A stretch of DNA of 20,073 nt from Croceibacterium_A sp965977975 (GCA_965977975.1 CBHCZH010000055.1:1-20073), one strand, 5' to 3'. Positions 1 through 7,788 are shown, counted from the stretch's first letter. Program-made: numbers and translations. The notes: generated by a model not told the origin, from the letters alone.

Positions 1-247
1 GCTCGACCAGCGTCACGTCCGCACCCGCCCTGGCAGCAGCCCAGGCGGCCGCGCAGCCCGCCGGCCCCCCGCCGACGACGACCACGTCGCAGCGGTGATA
101 GATGTCAACCTCGCGCACGTCCTCACGCACCGTGCCCCCGCCACTCGGAGCCGGCAGGCTGCGGTCGCTGCTCTCGAACACGTCGGAGCCGAGGAAGCGC
201 TCCTCGCCGTGCCCGGCGATCCGCTGCATCTTTACTTCGTCTGCCAT
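1..247 (-). CDS. FAD-dependent oxidoreductase, N-terminal part (runs off window)
   Basis: The minus strand reads an open frame from the ATG at 247 to the window edge, 82 residues. After an N-terminal stretch of about 53 residues comes a hydrophobic strand and a dinucleotide-binding turn, CDVVVVGGGPAGCAAAWAAA (residues 53-72). A further strand follows and ends in VE, where the acidic residue would bind the adenosine ribose. This is the classic FAD Rossmann entry of FAD-dependent oxidoreductases. The 53 residues ahead of the fold are longer than usual, polar, and lack a signal peptide. The catalytic part lies outside the window, so substrate and subfamily cannot be judged. No strong ribosome binding site precedes the ATG. 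A later in-frame ATG at residue 7 is an alternative start. The gene points away from tRNA-Cys. Confidence 0.8.
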   Translation of the reverse strand, partial: MADEVKMQRIAGHGEERFLGSDVFESSDRSLPAPSGGGTVREDVREVDIYHRCDVVVVGGGPAGCAAAWAAARAGADVTLVE

Positions 248-340
248 TGCTTCGCGAGCTAACGATTCCCATCTCCACGGGCAAGCGCGGCCTAATGGCC
301 GTTGCGCCGCCGCAGCCCTTTCGCTAGGGGCGCGCGTTCC

Positions 341-414
341 GGCCCGATGGCGGAGTGGTTACGCAGAGGACTGCAAATCCTTGCACGCCGGTTCGATTCC
401 GGCTCGGGCCTCCA
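341..414 (+). tRNA. tRNA-Cys (anticodon GCA)
   Basis: The cloverleaf can be folded by hand. Acceptor arm GGCCCGA (341-347) pairs fully with TCGGGCC (404-410). The anticodon stem GAGGA/TCCTT encloses the loop CTGCAAA, giving anticodon GCA. The T arm is GCCGG-TTCGATT-CCGGC. The discriminator base is T and the CCA end is encoded (412-414). Total length is 74 bases, as usual for tRNA-Cys. Confidence 0.97.
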
Positions 415-431
415 CTTTCCTCGACACGTTG

Positions 432-511
432 GTCATCCTCGCGAAAGCGTGGGAACCCACGAGCGTCCCAGTGCACCGAGAGCGACGGGGCTCCCGCTTT
501 CGCGGGATGAC
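432..511. repeat. dispersed palindromic repeat, copy 1 (GTCAT...ATGAC ends)
   Basis: This 80-base element begins GTCATCC and ends GGATGAC, and its two halves are imperfect inverted copies of each other. The right half contains the smaller hairpin TCCCGC-TTTC-GCGGGA (492-507). The left half has the matching CGCGAAAGCG core. The same design recurs at 7684-7758. It sits between convergent tRNA-Cys and the PepSY gene, so it may also act as a hairpin barrier to transcription. It resembles the REP/BIME-like intergenic repeats found in many alphaproteobacteria; no transposase lies nearby. Confidence 0.75.
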
Positions 512-521
512 AAACCCGGGT

Positions 522-1646
522 CTAAGCGGCTGCCGGCGTAAGCGTCGCCTGGCTCCGTCGCCGCGCTTTCCTCGCGCGCCACCAAATGATGATTCCGGTG
601 ATTGAAAGCAGCGCGGGGATGATCCCGCCGAGGAAGATCACCACCTGCCAAACCATCCCCATATCGGTACCGTCGTGCCAGCGCCGCATCGTTCGCGCGA
701 GCGTCTCGGGTTGCGGCGGCTCGGGAGGCGTCGCGACGGCATTGGCATCGGCGATCTTGACTTCGACCGGCGGCCCGTCGGTCTCGAACTGGATCGTCCA
801 GTTCGCTTCGCGTTCGGTCGGCCAGCCGATGCTGAGCAAGGGACCCGCCGCAAGCGGTCGCGCGGCCGCGAGCGCGGCATCGACCGAGGTCTGCGTCGTC
901 GCGAGCGGCTGGGCCGGACCGCCTCGTCCACCTCCCTGACCGCCGGCCCCACGCGGAACGTCCGATTCGAACGCGCTGAACACGCTCGGAAAGCTGATCC
1001 ACGCGCCGGTGAAAGAAAGCATTGCTAGAGGGATAAGAACCCAAAACCCGGTCAGGTAGTGCAGATTGGCGTTCAGGGTATTGCGGCGCTGCCACTTGAG
1101 GCCTGAACGGAACCCCCCGGACAGCGGCCACCACAACCAGATCCCGCTCAGACACGAGACGAACATGAATACGCCGACCCAGCCGACGATCGGCCGGCCC
1201 CAGCCGCCAGGGATCATCATCGAACCGTGCACGACATGCAGGATACGCACCACGCCCGCATTGGCTGGGGCCTGGTCGATGATTGAAGCGTTGCGCGGGT
1301 CGATCCAGACGTTGGTTCGCTCCGGCCGTCCGCCGCCAACCGCGGGCTTGCTCGCCACCGCTACGACGGGTTCGCCGTCCGGATCGAAGCGCAGCACTGT
1401 AAGCCGCTCTTCCAATGCCAGCGCGCTGGCCGCGCTCGCCGCATACGCCGAAGGCGGCAAGCTCGCCGCACCGATGACCTGATGCCTCTGCGGCTCGAGC
1501 TTGGCGTCGAGCCAGTCATGCCAGACGAGCGCCGACCCGGTCAGCGAGATTGGAATGATCAGGACCGCCAGCAGAAGGCCGATCCATTTGTGGATCTGCA
1601 GCCACAGCGCCCGCAACTGCTTCTTCGTGGTCTTCGCCAATTCCAC
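522..1646 (-). CDS. PepSY-associated transmembrane protein, probable iron-uptake reductase partner
   Basis: The 374-residue protein has the PepSY_TM layout. A first membrane helix (about 21-41) follows the motif LQIHKWIG. A periplasmic domain comes next, then helices at about 151-175, 198-220 and 331-356. A Gly-rich linker (233-243) precedes a second periplasmic domain. Conserved His residues flank the helices (His19 and His140), and HDW follows helix 1. Family members are inner-membrane proteins often found beside TonB-dependent siderophore receptors, and some help reduce ferric siderophores. The gene diverges from such a receptor here, with a Fur-like site between. The start is GTG at 1646, and a stop lies in frame upstream. 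TTG at 1640 has a better-spaced AAAGGGG and is a possible true start. Role in ferric reduction is inferred from context. Confidence 0.88.
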   Translation of the reverse strand: MELAKTTKKQLRALWLQIHKWIGLLLAVLIIPISLTGSALVWHDWLDAKLEPQRHQVIGAASLPPSAYAASAASALALEERLTVLRFDPDGEPVVAVASKPAVGGGRPERTNVWIDPRNASIIDQAPANAGVVRILHVVHGSMMIPGGWGRPIVGWVGVFMFVSCLSGIWLWWPLSGGFRSGLKWQRRNTLNANLHYLTGFWVLIPLAMLSFTGAWISFPSVFSAFESDVPRGAGGQGGGRGGPAQPLATTQTSVDAALAAARPLAAGPLLSIGWPTEREANWTIQFETDGPPVEVKIADANAVATPPEPPQPETLARTMRRWHDGTDMGMVWQVVIFLGGIIPALLSITGIIIWWRARKARRRSQATLTPAAA

Positions 1647-1709
1647 CCCTTTCGCCGGCCACCCGGGTCACGCTCTGCATACTCATGAATTTTCCTGTTG
1701 CAAGCTTAT

Positions 1710-1724
1710 TGAGAATGATTATCA
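1710..1724. promoter_or_regulatory. Fur box-like operator
   Basis: The sequence TGAGAATGATTATCA matches the 7-1-7 Fur consensus TGATAATNATTATCA at all but one position (G for T at position 4). It lies between the divergent PepSY gene (start 1646) and the siderophore receptor (start 1769), where a Fur site would be expected. A weak -35/-10 pair for the receptor, TTGAGA (1709-1714) and GCTAAT (1733-1738), would overlap it. That placement fits repression by Fe-loaded Fur. The promoter guess is much weaker than the operator. Confidence 0.75.
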
Positions 1725-1768
1725 GCCGCGTCGCTAATACGAATGAATCGCAAAATAGGGGACTTTCC

Positions 1769-3973
1769 ATGAGCGGCCGTTTCAACACTCACCGGGGCAT
1801 CCGCGCCTATCGCAGGACCGCGCTTGCGCTGGCGGGGTCCACGCTGCTGATAGGCAGCGGCGCTCAGGCTCAGGAAGAAACGGCTCAAGACGAGCCCGAC
1901 CCTACCGTGGAGGAGGCCCAAGGGGGCCGCGACGAGGCGCAGGACCGCTCGAACAGCATCGTCGTCAGCGGCGAGCGCGAGCGAATCAACACGCTCAATA
2001 GCCGGCTCGGTAACGTTCAGGATGCGCCGCAGTCGATCAGCATCATCTCGCGCGAGGTCATCGAGCAACAGTCGGCCTCGACCCTGCGCGACGTGCTGCG
2101 CAACGTCTCCGGCATCTCGATGGCGGCGGGCGAAGGCGGCGGCGGGCCGGCGGGCGACAACCTGACGCTGCGCGGCTTCGGCGCCCGCAACGACATCTTC
2201 GTCGACGGCATCCGCGACTTCGCGAGCTACACGCGCGATACCTTCAATGTCGAGCAGGTCGAAGTGGTGAAAGGCCCCGCTTCGGCCCAGACCGGCCGCG
2301 GCTCGACCGGCGGCTACATCAACATGTTCTCCAAACAGCCGCAGCTGATGAGCTTCACCTCGGCGACGCTCACCGGCGGCCTGCCCGCCTACGGTCGCGC
2401 AACGGCCGATATCAATGTCGGTGATGACATGACGGGCCTCGGCGGAGTCGGGTTCAGACTCAACCTGATGTATCACAACGCGGACTCGCCCGGCCGCGAC
2501 TTCGTCGAAACCGAGCGCCTCGGCGTGGCGCCTTCGTTTGCCATCGGGCTGGGCTCCAGCACACGCGCAATCCTCTCGTATCTCTATCTCCGCCAGGACA
2601 ACGTGCCCGACTATGGTATTCCGTTCGTGCCCGCGACCAATACCGCCCTACCCGAGTTCGCCGACCAGCCTGCGCCAGTCGACTACGACAACTACTACGG
2701 GCTGCTCGCGCGCGACCGCGAGAAGACTCGTTCGCACATGATGACCTTCGCGCTCGAGCACGACCTGACCGATAGTATCCGCGTGTCGAACACCACCCGC
2801 TATGGCTACGCGACTCGCGATTCGATCTACTCGGCGCCACGCTTCGCCGGGACCGGCACCACGCTCATCAACGCCCAGCCGCAGTCGCGCGATACGGTCG
2901 ACGAGGTGTGGTTCAACCAGAGCAACCTGTTCGCCGAGTTCGAGACCGGGCCCCTGCGCCACGATCTCATCGCCGGGATCGAGATCGCCGACGAGAACAG
3001 CCGCAACCAGCCGCGCACAGTGACCCCGGGCACGCCGACCGATCTGTTCGATCCGGACCCGGAGCGGCCGTGGGTCGGCACGATCATCGACACGGCTGGG
3101 GGTCCGATCACCGCCGGCGCCGACACCGTTGCCGCCTACGTGTTCGATACCATCCACTTCAGCGAGCAACTCCTGTTCACCGGCGGCCTGCGCTGGGAGC
3201 GATACGACAGCATGTACGACCCGGTCGGCGCAGTCGGCCCGTTCGAGCGCGTCGACAAACACGCGACCTGGCGCGCCGGCGTGACCTTCAAGCCGATCCC
3301 GCGGCTCAGCCTCTACGCCGGCGCGGGCACCTCGGTGAATCCGTCGATCGAGAACATGACGCAGACCACCGTCTCCGAAGCGCTTTCCTTGCTCGATCCG
3401 GAGAAAAGCCGCACGTACGAAGTCGGCGCCAAGTGGGACGGGTTCGGGGGCCGGCTGTTGCTCAACGCGGCGGTGTTCCGCACCAACAAGGTCAATGCTC
3501 GCACTCAGATACCCGGCGGCGTGATCGCGCTCGGAGGCAAGCAGCGTGTTGACGGCATCGAGTTCGGCGCCACCGGCCGCCTGACTGAACACTGGTCGGT
3601 CGTCGCCAGCTACACCTACCTCGACACCGAAATCCGCGAATCGGCGAATCCCGTCGAGATCGGCAACCGGCTTGGCAATGTGCCCGATCACAGTGGCTCA
3701 CTGTGGACCACCTACGAGCTGCCGTTCGGCCTCGAGGTCGGCGGCGGTGTGCGTTATGTCGGCACGCGTTACACCAACGTCGCCAACACGCGCGAGGTCG
3801 ATAACTACTGGGTCGCCGACGCCACAGTGGCCTACGAGTTCCGACCCGGCACCACGCTCCGGCTCAACGTCTTCAACCTGTTCGACGAGCGCTTCATCGA
3901 CCAGGTCGGCGGGGGACATTTCGTCCCGGGGCCGGGCCGCAGCGCAATAGCCACCGTGGCGTTCGCGCTCTAA
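1769..3973 (+). CDS. TonB-dependent siderophore receptor (Fiu-like, catecholate type)
   Basis: This 734-residue outer-membrane receptor takes up ferric siderophores using energy from TonB-ExbB-ExbD. A signal peptide with cleavage near AQA-Q (about residue 34) is followed by a TonB-box-like segment NSIVVSGER (62-70). The plug domain comes next (about 85-190), with typical motifs TLRDVLRNVSGI, LRGFGARNDIFVDGIRD and VEVVKGPASA. The rest is a beta barrel ending in FAL. ATG 1769 is preferred because AGGGGA lies at 1757-1762 and the signal peptide begins there. A start at 1685 would add 28 residues and run across the Fur-like site. A PiuC/YbiX-type hydroxylase follows directly, as next to Fiu in E. 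coli and PiuA in Pseudomonas, which supports a catecholate siderophore. The exact ligand is not readable. Confidence 0.93.
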   Translation: MSGRFNTHRGIRAYRRTALALAGSTLLIGSGAQAQEETAQDEPDPTVEEAQGGRDEAQDRSNSIVVSGERERINTLNSRLGNVQDAPQSISIISREVIEQQSASTLRDVLRNVSGISMAAGEGGGGPAGDNLTLRGFGARNDIFVDGIRDFASYTRDTFNVEQVEVVKGPASAQTGRGSTGGYINMFSKQPQLMSFTSATLTGGLPAYGRATADINVGDDMTGLGGVGFRLNLMYHNADSPGRDFVETERLGVAPSFAIGLGSSTRAILSYLYLRQDNVPDYGIPFVPATNTALPEFADQPAPVDYDNYYGLLARDREKTRSHMMTFALEHDLTDSIRVSNTTRYGYATRDSIYSAPRFAGTGTTLINAQPQSRDTVDEVWFNQSNLFAEFETGPLRHDLIAGIEIADENSRNQPRTVTPGTPTDLFDPDPERPWVGTIIDTAGGPITAGADTVAAYVFDTIHFSEQLLFTGGLRWERYDSMYDPVGAVGPFERVDKHATWRAGVTFKPIPRLSLYAGAGTSVNPSIENMTQTTVSEALSLLDPEKSRTYEVGAKWDGFGGRLLLNAAVFRTNKVNARTQIPGGVIALGGKQRVDGIEFGATGRLTEHWSVVASYTYLDTEIRESANPVEIGNRLGNVPDHSGSLWTTYELPFGLEVGGGVRYVGTRYTNVANTREVDNYWVADATVAYEFRPGTTLRLNVFNLFDERFIDQVGGGHFVPGPGRSAIATVAFAL

Positions 3974-3983
3974 GCAACGCGAC

Positions 3984-4673
3984 GTGCTGCTCGCGATTCC
4001 CCAGCTGCTGACCGTGGATCAGGTTGCCGAAGTCCGGCGCCTGATCGACGACGGCCAGTGGGAGGACGGCAGGGGCACCGCGGGCCGGCAGAGCTCGCTC
4101 GCCAAACGCAATGTCCAGATCGCCGCCGATTGCGAGCGGGGCCAGCAAGCGCGGGAGATCGTCCTCGAGGCGTTGTCGGTTAGCGGCCTGTTCGTCTCCG
4201 CCGCGCTCCCGAAGACGATCTTCCCACCGCTTTTCAATCGCTATGATGGGGCTGAGGGGCACGCGTTCGGCAACCACGTCGACAACGCGATCCGCTTCCT
4301 GCCTGACGGTTCGGGAAGCATCCGCACCGATCTTTCGGCGACCTTGTTCCTGTCTGCCCCCAACGACTACGACGGTGGCGAGCTGGTGATTGAGGACAGC
4401 TACGGCACGCACGAGGTCAAGCTCGGCGCGGGAGACCTCGTGCTTTACCCCAGCACCTCGCTGCACCGGGTCGAGCCGGTTACCAGCGGCAACCGGGTCG
4501 CCTCGTTCTTCTGGATCGAATCGCGCGCCCGTGACGACGCGCAACGCACCATCCTGCTCGACATGGACGCCGCGATCCGCAACCTCGCGGCCGCGTTGGG
4601 CGACGACCGGGCGGAGATTGTTTCGCTGACCGGCTGCTACCATAACCTGTTACGGCAATGGGCAAACGGCTGA
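3984..4673 (+). CDS. piuC: Fe(II)/2-oxoglutarate-dependent PKHD-type hydroxylase (PiuC/YbiX family)
   Basis: The 229-residue length equals that of the YbiX/PiuC family. The iron-binding triad is visible: His98 and Asp100 in NHVDN, and His161 in LHRVEP. Arg171, ten residues after the last His, is placed to hold the carboxylate of 2-oxoglutarate. FNRYDGAEGHAFGNHVDNAI and YDGGELVIED are family hallmarks. The protein is cytoplasmic, with no signal peptide. The start is GTG at 3984, 10 bases after the receptor stop, so the two genes are very likely cotranscribed and under the same Fur-like control. Family members are genetically linked to siderophore receptors, but their hydroxylation substrate is not established. 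The family call is firm; the role in iron uptake comes from context. Confidence 0.93.
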   Translation: MLLAIPQLLTVDQVAEVRRLIDDGQWEDGRGTAGRQSSLAKRNVQIAADCERGQQAREIVLEALSVSGLFVSAALPKTIFPPLFNRYDGAEGHAFGNHVDNAIRFLPDGSGSIRTDLSATLFLSAPNDYDGGELVIEDSYGTHEVKLGAGDLVLYPSTSLHRVEPVTSGNRVASFFWIESRARDDAQRTILLDMDAAIRNLAAALGDDRAEIVSLTGCYHNLLRQWANG

Positions 4674-4715
4674 CCATTGCAGCAAGGCCGGAAGCCCGAT
4701 AAGGGCGCCGCCAGT

Positions 4716-4791
4716 GCCGCTTTAGCTCAGTTGGTAGAGCACATCATTCGTAATGATGGGGTCACGTGTTCGAGTCACGTAAGCGGCACCA
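4716..4791 (+). tRNA. tRNA-Thr (anticodon CGT)
   Basis: Acceptor GCCGCTT (4716-4722) pairs with AAGCGGC (4781-4787). The D arm is TTAGCTCAGTTGGTAGAGC. The anticodon stem CATCA/TGATG encloses TTCGTAA, giving anticodon CGT, which reads ACG codons. The T arm contains GTTCGAG. The discriminator is A and CCA is encoded. Total length is 76 bases. Confidence 0.96.
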
Positions 4792-4814
4792 GTCCCCAAC
4801 GCCGTAACAAGAAC

Positions 4815-4839
4815 GGCCGGCAGCGCGTCGCCGCCGGCC
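4815..4839. terminator. possible hairpin terminator between tRNA-Thr and convergent gene
   Basis: GGCCGGC (4815-4821) and GCCGGCC (4833-4839) form a 7-bp stem with an 11-base loop, 24 bases past tRNA-Thr. No T-run follows on either strand, so it is at best a weak intrinsic terminator serving the tRNA and the gene ending at 4860. Confidence 0.25.
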
Positions 4840-4859
4840 TTGCCGCCAAATCTGTGGCG

Positions 4860-6119
4860 TCAACTGCCGCGGCTTGGCGCGGAAGCGGGAGCCGGCGCGG
4901 CGTTGGTCCCAGCCTGACCGTCGGGCGCTGCCGGCGGCGGAGCGACCGCCGGATCGCGGTCGAAGATTCGCGCCCATTGTGCCCGGTCGTCGGGCGCGTT
5001 GGGATCGACCAGGCCGGCGGCGATGTCGCGCCGCTTGGCGCGGGAGGCGCTGATGTAGTCGCGCGGCATGCGGTTGCCTTCATGGCAGGCGTATTCGAAG
5101 AAGTTGTAGTTGTCGTCGCGGATCCATTCGACGCGGGTGGTCCAGGGCGCGGTGAAGACTTCCGGATCGGAATAAGTCAGCTCGTGCATCAGGCTGTTCG
5201 GCCCGGTCATCGTCAGCCGCTCGACCGTCTTGGCCTTGGTGCTGGTTGGGATCGTGTTGAACGGCGGCACGGCCTGCGTGGCGATGTTGAGAGGCGAGCC
5301 GTTGCGCGAGAAGTGGTCGTGCGACGCGCTGTCGCCGCTCTTGATGTTGGTCGTCTCGATGACAAGCGTGTTGCCCTCCCACCAGCCCACGCTGTTGCCG
5401 AGCCAGGCTTCCACGGGAGCAGGCCAGTGGTTCGGGTCGTTGGCGCTGCGTAGCGGAATCACTCGGTTGCCCAGCATCTCGAGATAGATGACGACGTAGC
5501 CCGGCGCCTGGAACACGCGGATGCCGTTATTGTAGCGGAACGGATACATCGAGGCCGGGAAGCCGCGACTGACGCAACGGTCCCAGGAATCGAAATCGCT
5601 GACCCAGTCATAGTCGATGCCCGGCACCCAGCCGGAACGGCCGGATTCGTGGAGCGCCTTGCCCTGTGCGGTGAACGGCGGCAGCTGCCCGCTGGCCGGG
5701 CTGACCAGCATCGAGGTGCGCCTGGCGAACGACGAGGTTTTGACCCACTCGGCCAAGCCCTGGGTGCCTCCGGCACCGATGCCGCGCTCGTTGGCTTGGG
5801 TGAAGTTGGCGTCGGAGCGTTCGGCCGCGGCGATGCGGCGGGCATGCTCCTCGTCGGTTTGCCAGAAGCGGTTGCCGTACTCCGCCGGCCGCTGGAATAG
5901 AATGCGCGTGTTGTTGAGGTACTCGATCTGGTAGCTGTTGCTGATGTCCGGATCGCCCCACACTGTTCGGGGCGGCTGATAGTCGGTCGGTACCGGCGGC
6001 AGCTCCTCGAGATTGGCGGGCCGCTCCTGCGCCATAGCGGTGTCGACACCCAAGGTGGAAGCCGCCAACGCGATGGCCGAAGCCGCAGCGATACATGATG
6101 CGAAACCGTAGCGCCTCAT
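4860..6119 (-). CDS. secreted protein of unknown function
   Basis: The 419-residue protein has a signal peptide with cleavage after AMA (about residue 30) and no later membrane helix, so it is probably periplasmic or exported. Recognisable conserved patches are TSMLVSPASGQLPPFT (135-150), DRCVSRGFP (180-188), GWWEGNTLVIET (245-256) and FEYACHEGN (341-349). These patches recur in a large family of uncharacterised exported proteins that I recall from sphingomonads and Acidobacteria. I know of no established activity. The tail from about residue 390 is Pro/Ala-rich and probably disordered. AGGAGAG precedes the ATG at good spacing. The gene diverges from a secreted esterase, which hints at a shared role in using an extracellular substrate, but that is speculation. 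Confidence 0.85.
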   Translation of the reverse strand: MRRYGFASCIAAASAIALAASTLGVDTAMAQERPANLEELPPVPTDYQPPRTVWGDPDISNSYQIEYLNNTRILFQRPAEYGNRFWQTDEEHARRIAAAERSDANFTQANERGIGAGGTQGLAEWVKTSSFARRTSMLVSPASGQLPPFTAQGKALHESGRSGWVPGIDYDWVSDFDSWDRCVSRGFPASMYPFRYNNGIRVFQAPGYVVIYLEMLGNRVIPLRSANDPNHWPAPVEAWLGNSVGWWEGNTLVIETTNIKSGDSASHDHFSRNGSPLNIATQAVPPFNTIPTSTKAKTVERLTMTGPNSLMHELTYSDPEVFTAPWTTRVEWIRDDNYNFFEYACHEGNRMPRDYISASRAKRRDIAAGLVDPNAPDDRAQWARIFDRDPAVAPPPAAPDGQAGTNAAPAPASAPSRGS

Positions 6120-6456
6120 GGTAAGCTCTCTCCTGACTTGTTTGGCCTCCTCTATGACTTTGTCCGGTTTTCAGCTAGCGGTTTTCCGCTGGATGTTTCG
6201 CGGTCTTGCACCGGTAGCGTCCACGTGTCCCCGGACCGTCGGCAAGCGCATTCCCCTGCCCAAGCGAAGCGTCTGTCGCGGGGCGATGAGCCTGCCATCG
6301 TCCTCTTGCGTTTTGGGGGAACTTGGACAACGTTGTCTTTAGACGGGCGAAAGCGGGGCCGCCTCGTTCAAGACACCTCTGCGGCTAGCCCTGCTTAATC
6401 GCCTAGCACCACGACATTCTATTACCAGCATACGAATTCCAGGGAGAACGACTGCC
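6120..6456. other. 337-base divergent intergenic region
   Basis: This region separates the secreted unknown protein (minus) from the esterase (plus), so it must hold both promoters. I see no credible gene in it; the open frames present have no ribosome binding site or recognisable content. Its one clear element is the palindrome at 6326-6337. No convincing -35/-10 pair was found. Confidence 0.6.
6326..6337. promoter_or_regulatory. perfect 12-base palindrome, candidate LacI-family operator
   Basis: GACAACGTTGTC is a perfect palindrome with a central CG step, the symmetry and centre typical of LacI-family operators. It lies 120 bases upstream of the esterase start and about 207 bases from the divergent gene, so it could control either or both. 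No regulator gene lies in the window. Confidence 0.45.
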
Positions 6457-7653
6457 ATGAAATCCTTTGCGACTGTGTCCGCTATCCTGGCGGCACTGGC
6501 AGCCACGCCCGCGCTGGCCCAGCCCGCGCCGCCCCCCTCGTCGGGCAGTTGCCTGCCCCAGGGCATGTTTCCGCCGCCGGCGAGTTACAAGTCGGTTGAG
6601 CAGTTGTCCGACGGGCGGGTCGTTTTCCGTCTCTGCGCGCCGCAAGCGCTGGAAGTGCGCGTCACCAGCAACGACATCGACGAAGCGATCCCTATGGGAT
6701 TCGCGCCGGGCAGCGCACGCGGTCTCGCCATGACCAAGGATGCGACCGGCCTGTGGACTGCTACCACCGCAGTGCCGGTCCCGCCCGACACCTACCGTTT
6801 CAACTTCCAGGTCGACGGGGCTCGCGTGCCGGACCCACAGGGCACGACATTCAGTCACGAGCGCGTCGGCACCAACTCGACCTTCGAGACACTGGGGCCG
6901 GAAGGTGAGTTCCAGACCTGGCGGCAGGACGTACCGCATGGCGCGGTCAGCCGGATCGAGTACTGGTCGAGCTCGCTCAGCCAGAAACGCATCGCCACGG
7001 TTTACACACCGCCGGGCTACATGAACGACAGCGAGCGTTACCCCGTGCTCTACCTCGTCCACGGCGCTGGCGACAGCTACGACAGCTGGACCTCGGTGGG
7101 CCACGCCAACCTGATTCTCGACAACCTGATCGCGGAAGGAAAGGCGCGGCCGATGATCGTGGTCATGCCGTTCGGCCACACGCCCGAACGTCCGGGCAGC
7201 AACATGCTCGCCAATACCGATTTCGGCGACGATCTGATCAAGGATCTGATCCCGTATGTCGACGGCCATTTCCGCACTCTCGCCGACCAGCCGAACCGCG
7301 CGATGGCCGGCCTCTCGATGGGTGGCGCACACACGCTGCGCTTCGGACTCACGCATCCCGAATTATTCGATCACATCGGCGTGTTCTCGATGGGTCTAGG
7401 TCTGCAAGGCAACAACGAGGCCGGCGCATACGAGACTGCCAACGACGTTGCATTGAGAACGGCCGCGCAGGACCTCGACCTTGTCTACTACGCGATGGGC
7501 AAGGACGACTTTCTCTACGGCACAGTCGCCCCAACGCGAGGGATGCTGGAGAAATACGGCATCGAGCACGTATATAACGAGAGTGGGGGCGGCCACACCT
7601 GGATTAACTGGCGCCGCTACCTGGCCGATTTCGCTCCGCGGCTGTTTCGGTAG
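6457..7653 (+). CDS. secreted esterase, alpha/beta-hydrolase (esterase D / feruloyl esterase CE1-like)
   Basis: This 398-residue protein has a signal peptide (cleavage near ALA-Q, residue 21). An N-terminal beta-sandwich (about 45-135, FRLCAPQALEVRV...) resembles the E-set or CBM48-like domains found ahead of CE1 esterases. A putative-esterase alpha/beta-hydrolase domain (about 165-398) follows. The nucleophile elbow is GLSMGG with Ser287. The catalytic His is probably His380 in GGGHTW, and an acid is likely at Asp350 or Asp351. VLYLVHGAGDSYDSW carries the oxyanion-side His-Gly. Relatives include xylanase-linked feruloyl esterases and enterochelin esterases. The signal peptide argues against a cytoplasmic enterobactin esterase and for hydrolysis of a plant or polysaccharide ester in the periplasm or outside. 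AGGGAGA precedes the ATG. The substrate is unproven. Confidence 0.88.
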   Translation: MKSFATVSAILAALAATPALAQPAPPPSSGSCLPQGMFPPPASYKSVEQLSDGRVVFRLCAPQALEVRVTSNDIDEAIPMGFAPGSARGLAMTKDATGLWTATTAVPVPPDTYRFNFQVDGARVPDPQGTTFSHERVGTNSTFETLGPEGEFQTWRQDVPHGAVSRIEYWSSSLSQKRIATVYTPPGYMNDSERYPVLYLVHGAGDSYDSWTSVGHANLILDNLIAEGKARPMIVVMPFGHTPERPGSNMLANTDFGDDLIKDLIPYVDGHFRTLADQPNRAMAGLSMGGAHTLRFGLTHPELFDHIGVFSMGLGLQGNNEAGAYETANDVALRTAAQDLDLVYYAMGKDDFLYGTVAPTRGMLEKYGIEHVYNESGGGHTWINWRRYLADFAPRLFR

Positions 7654-7683
7654 GTAGATCCCGATCCGGCGCATCTTCCCGCC

Positions 7684-7758
7684 TTCGTCATTCCCGCGGC
7701 CGCGGGAACCTAGTCGCAGTTGAGCCCGCTGGGTCCCCGCGTTCGCGGGGATGACGAA
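7684..7758. repeat. dispersed palindromic repeat, copy 2
   Basis: This 75-base element is bounded by TTCGTCAT and ATGACGAA. Each half is itself a strong hairpin. The left half holds the perfect palindrome TTCCCGCGGCCGCGGGAA (7691-7708). The right half holds TCCCCGCG-TT-CGCGGGGA (7734-7751). The paired arrangement matches the copy at 432-511. It fills most of the gap between the esterase stop and the HupE-like gene, and could end or attenuate transcription leaving the esterase. Confidence 0.8.
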
Positions 7759-7788
7759 AGGTGGGGTGATGGGCCATAAGTCGCGCCC

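Noticed and set aside
433..1155. 240-residue minus-strand frame over the PepSY gene
   Set aside because: It is a shadow frame rich in Arg and Ala that also crosses the repeat element; the PepSY frame has clear membrane helices.
1685..1768. 28-codon upstream extension of the TonB-dependent receptor
   Set aside because: It spans the Fur-like site and spoils the signal peptide; ATG 1769 has AGGGGA at good spacing.
6318..6340. GGAAC upstream of the esterase as another EcfG promoter
   Set aside because: The following GTT is only 9 bases away and no GTT lies at 16-17 bases, so the spacing fails.
6118..6398. two short plus-strand frames in the 337-base divergent region
   Set aside because: Neither has a ribosome binding site, recognisable content, or typical third-position GC pattern.
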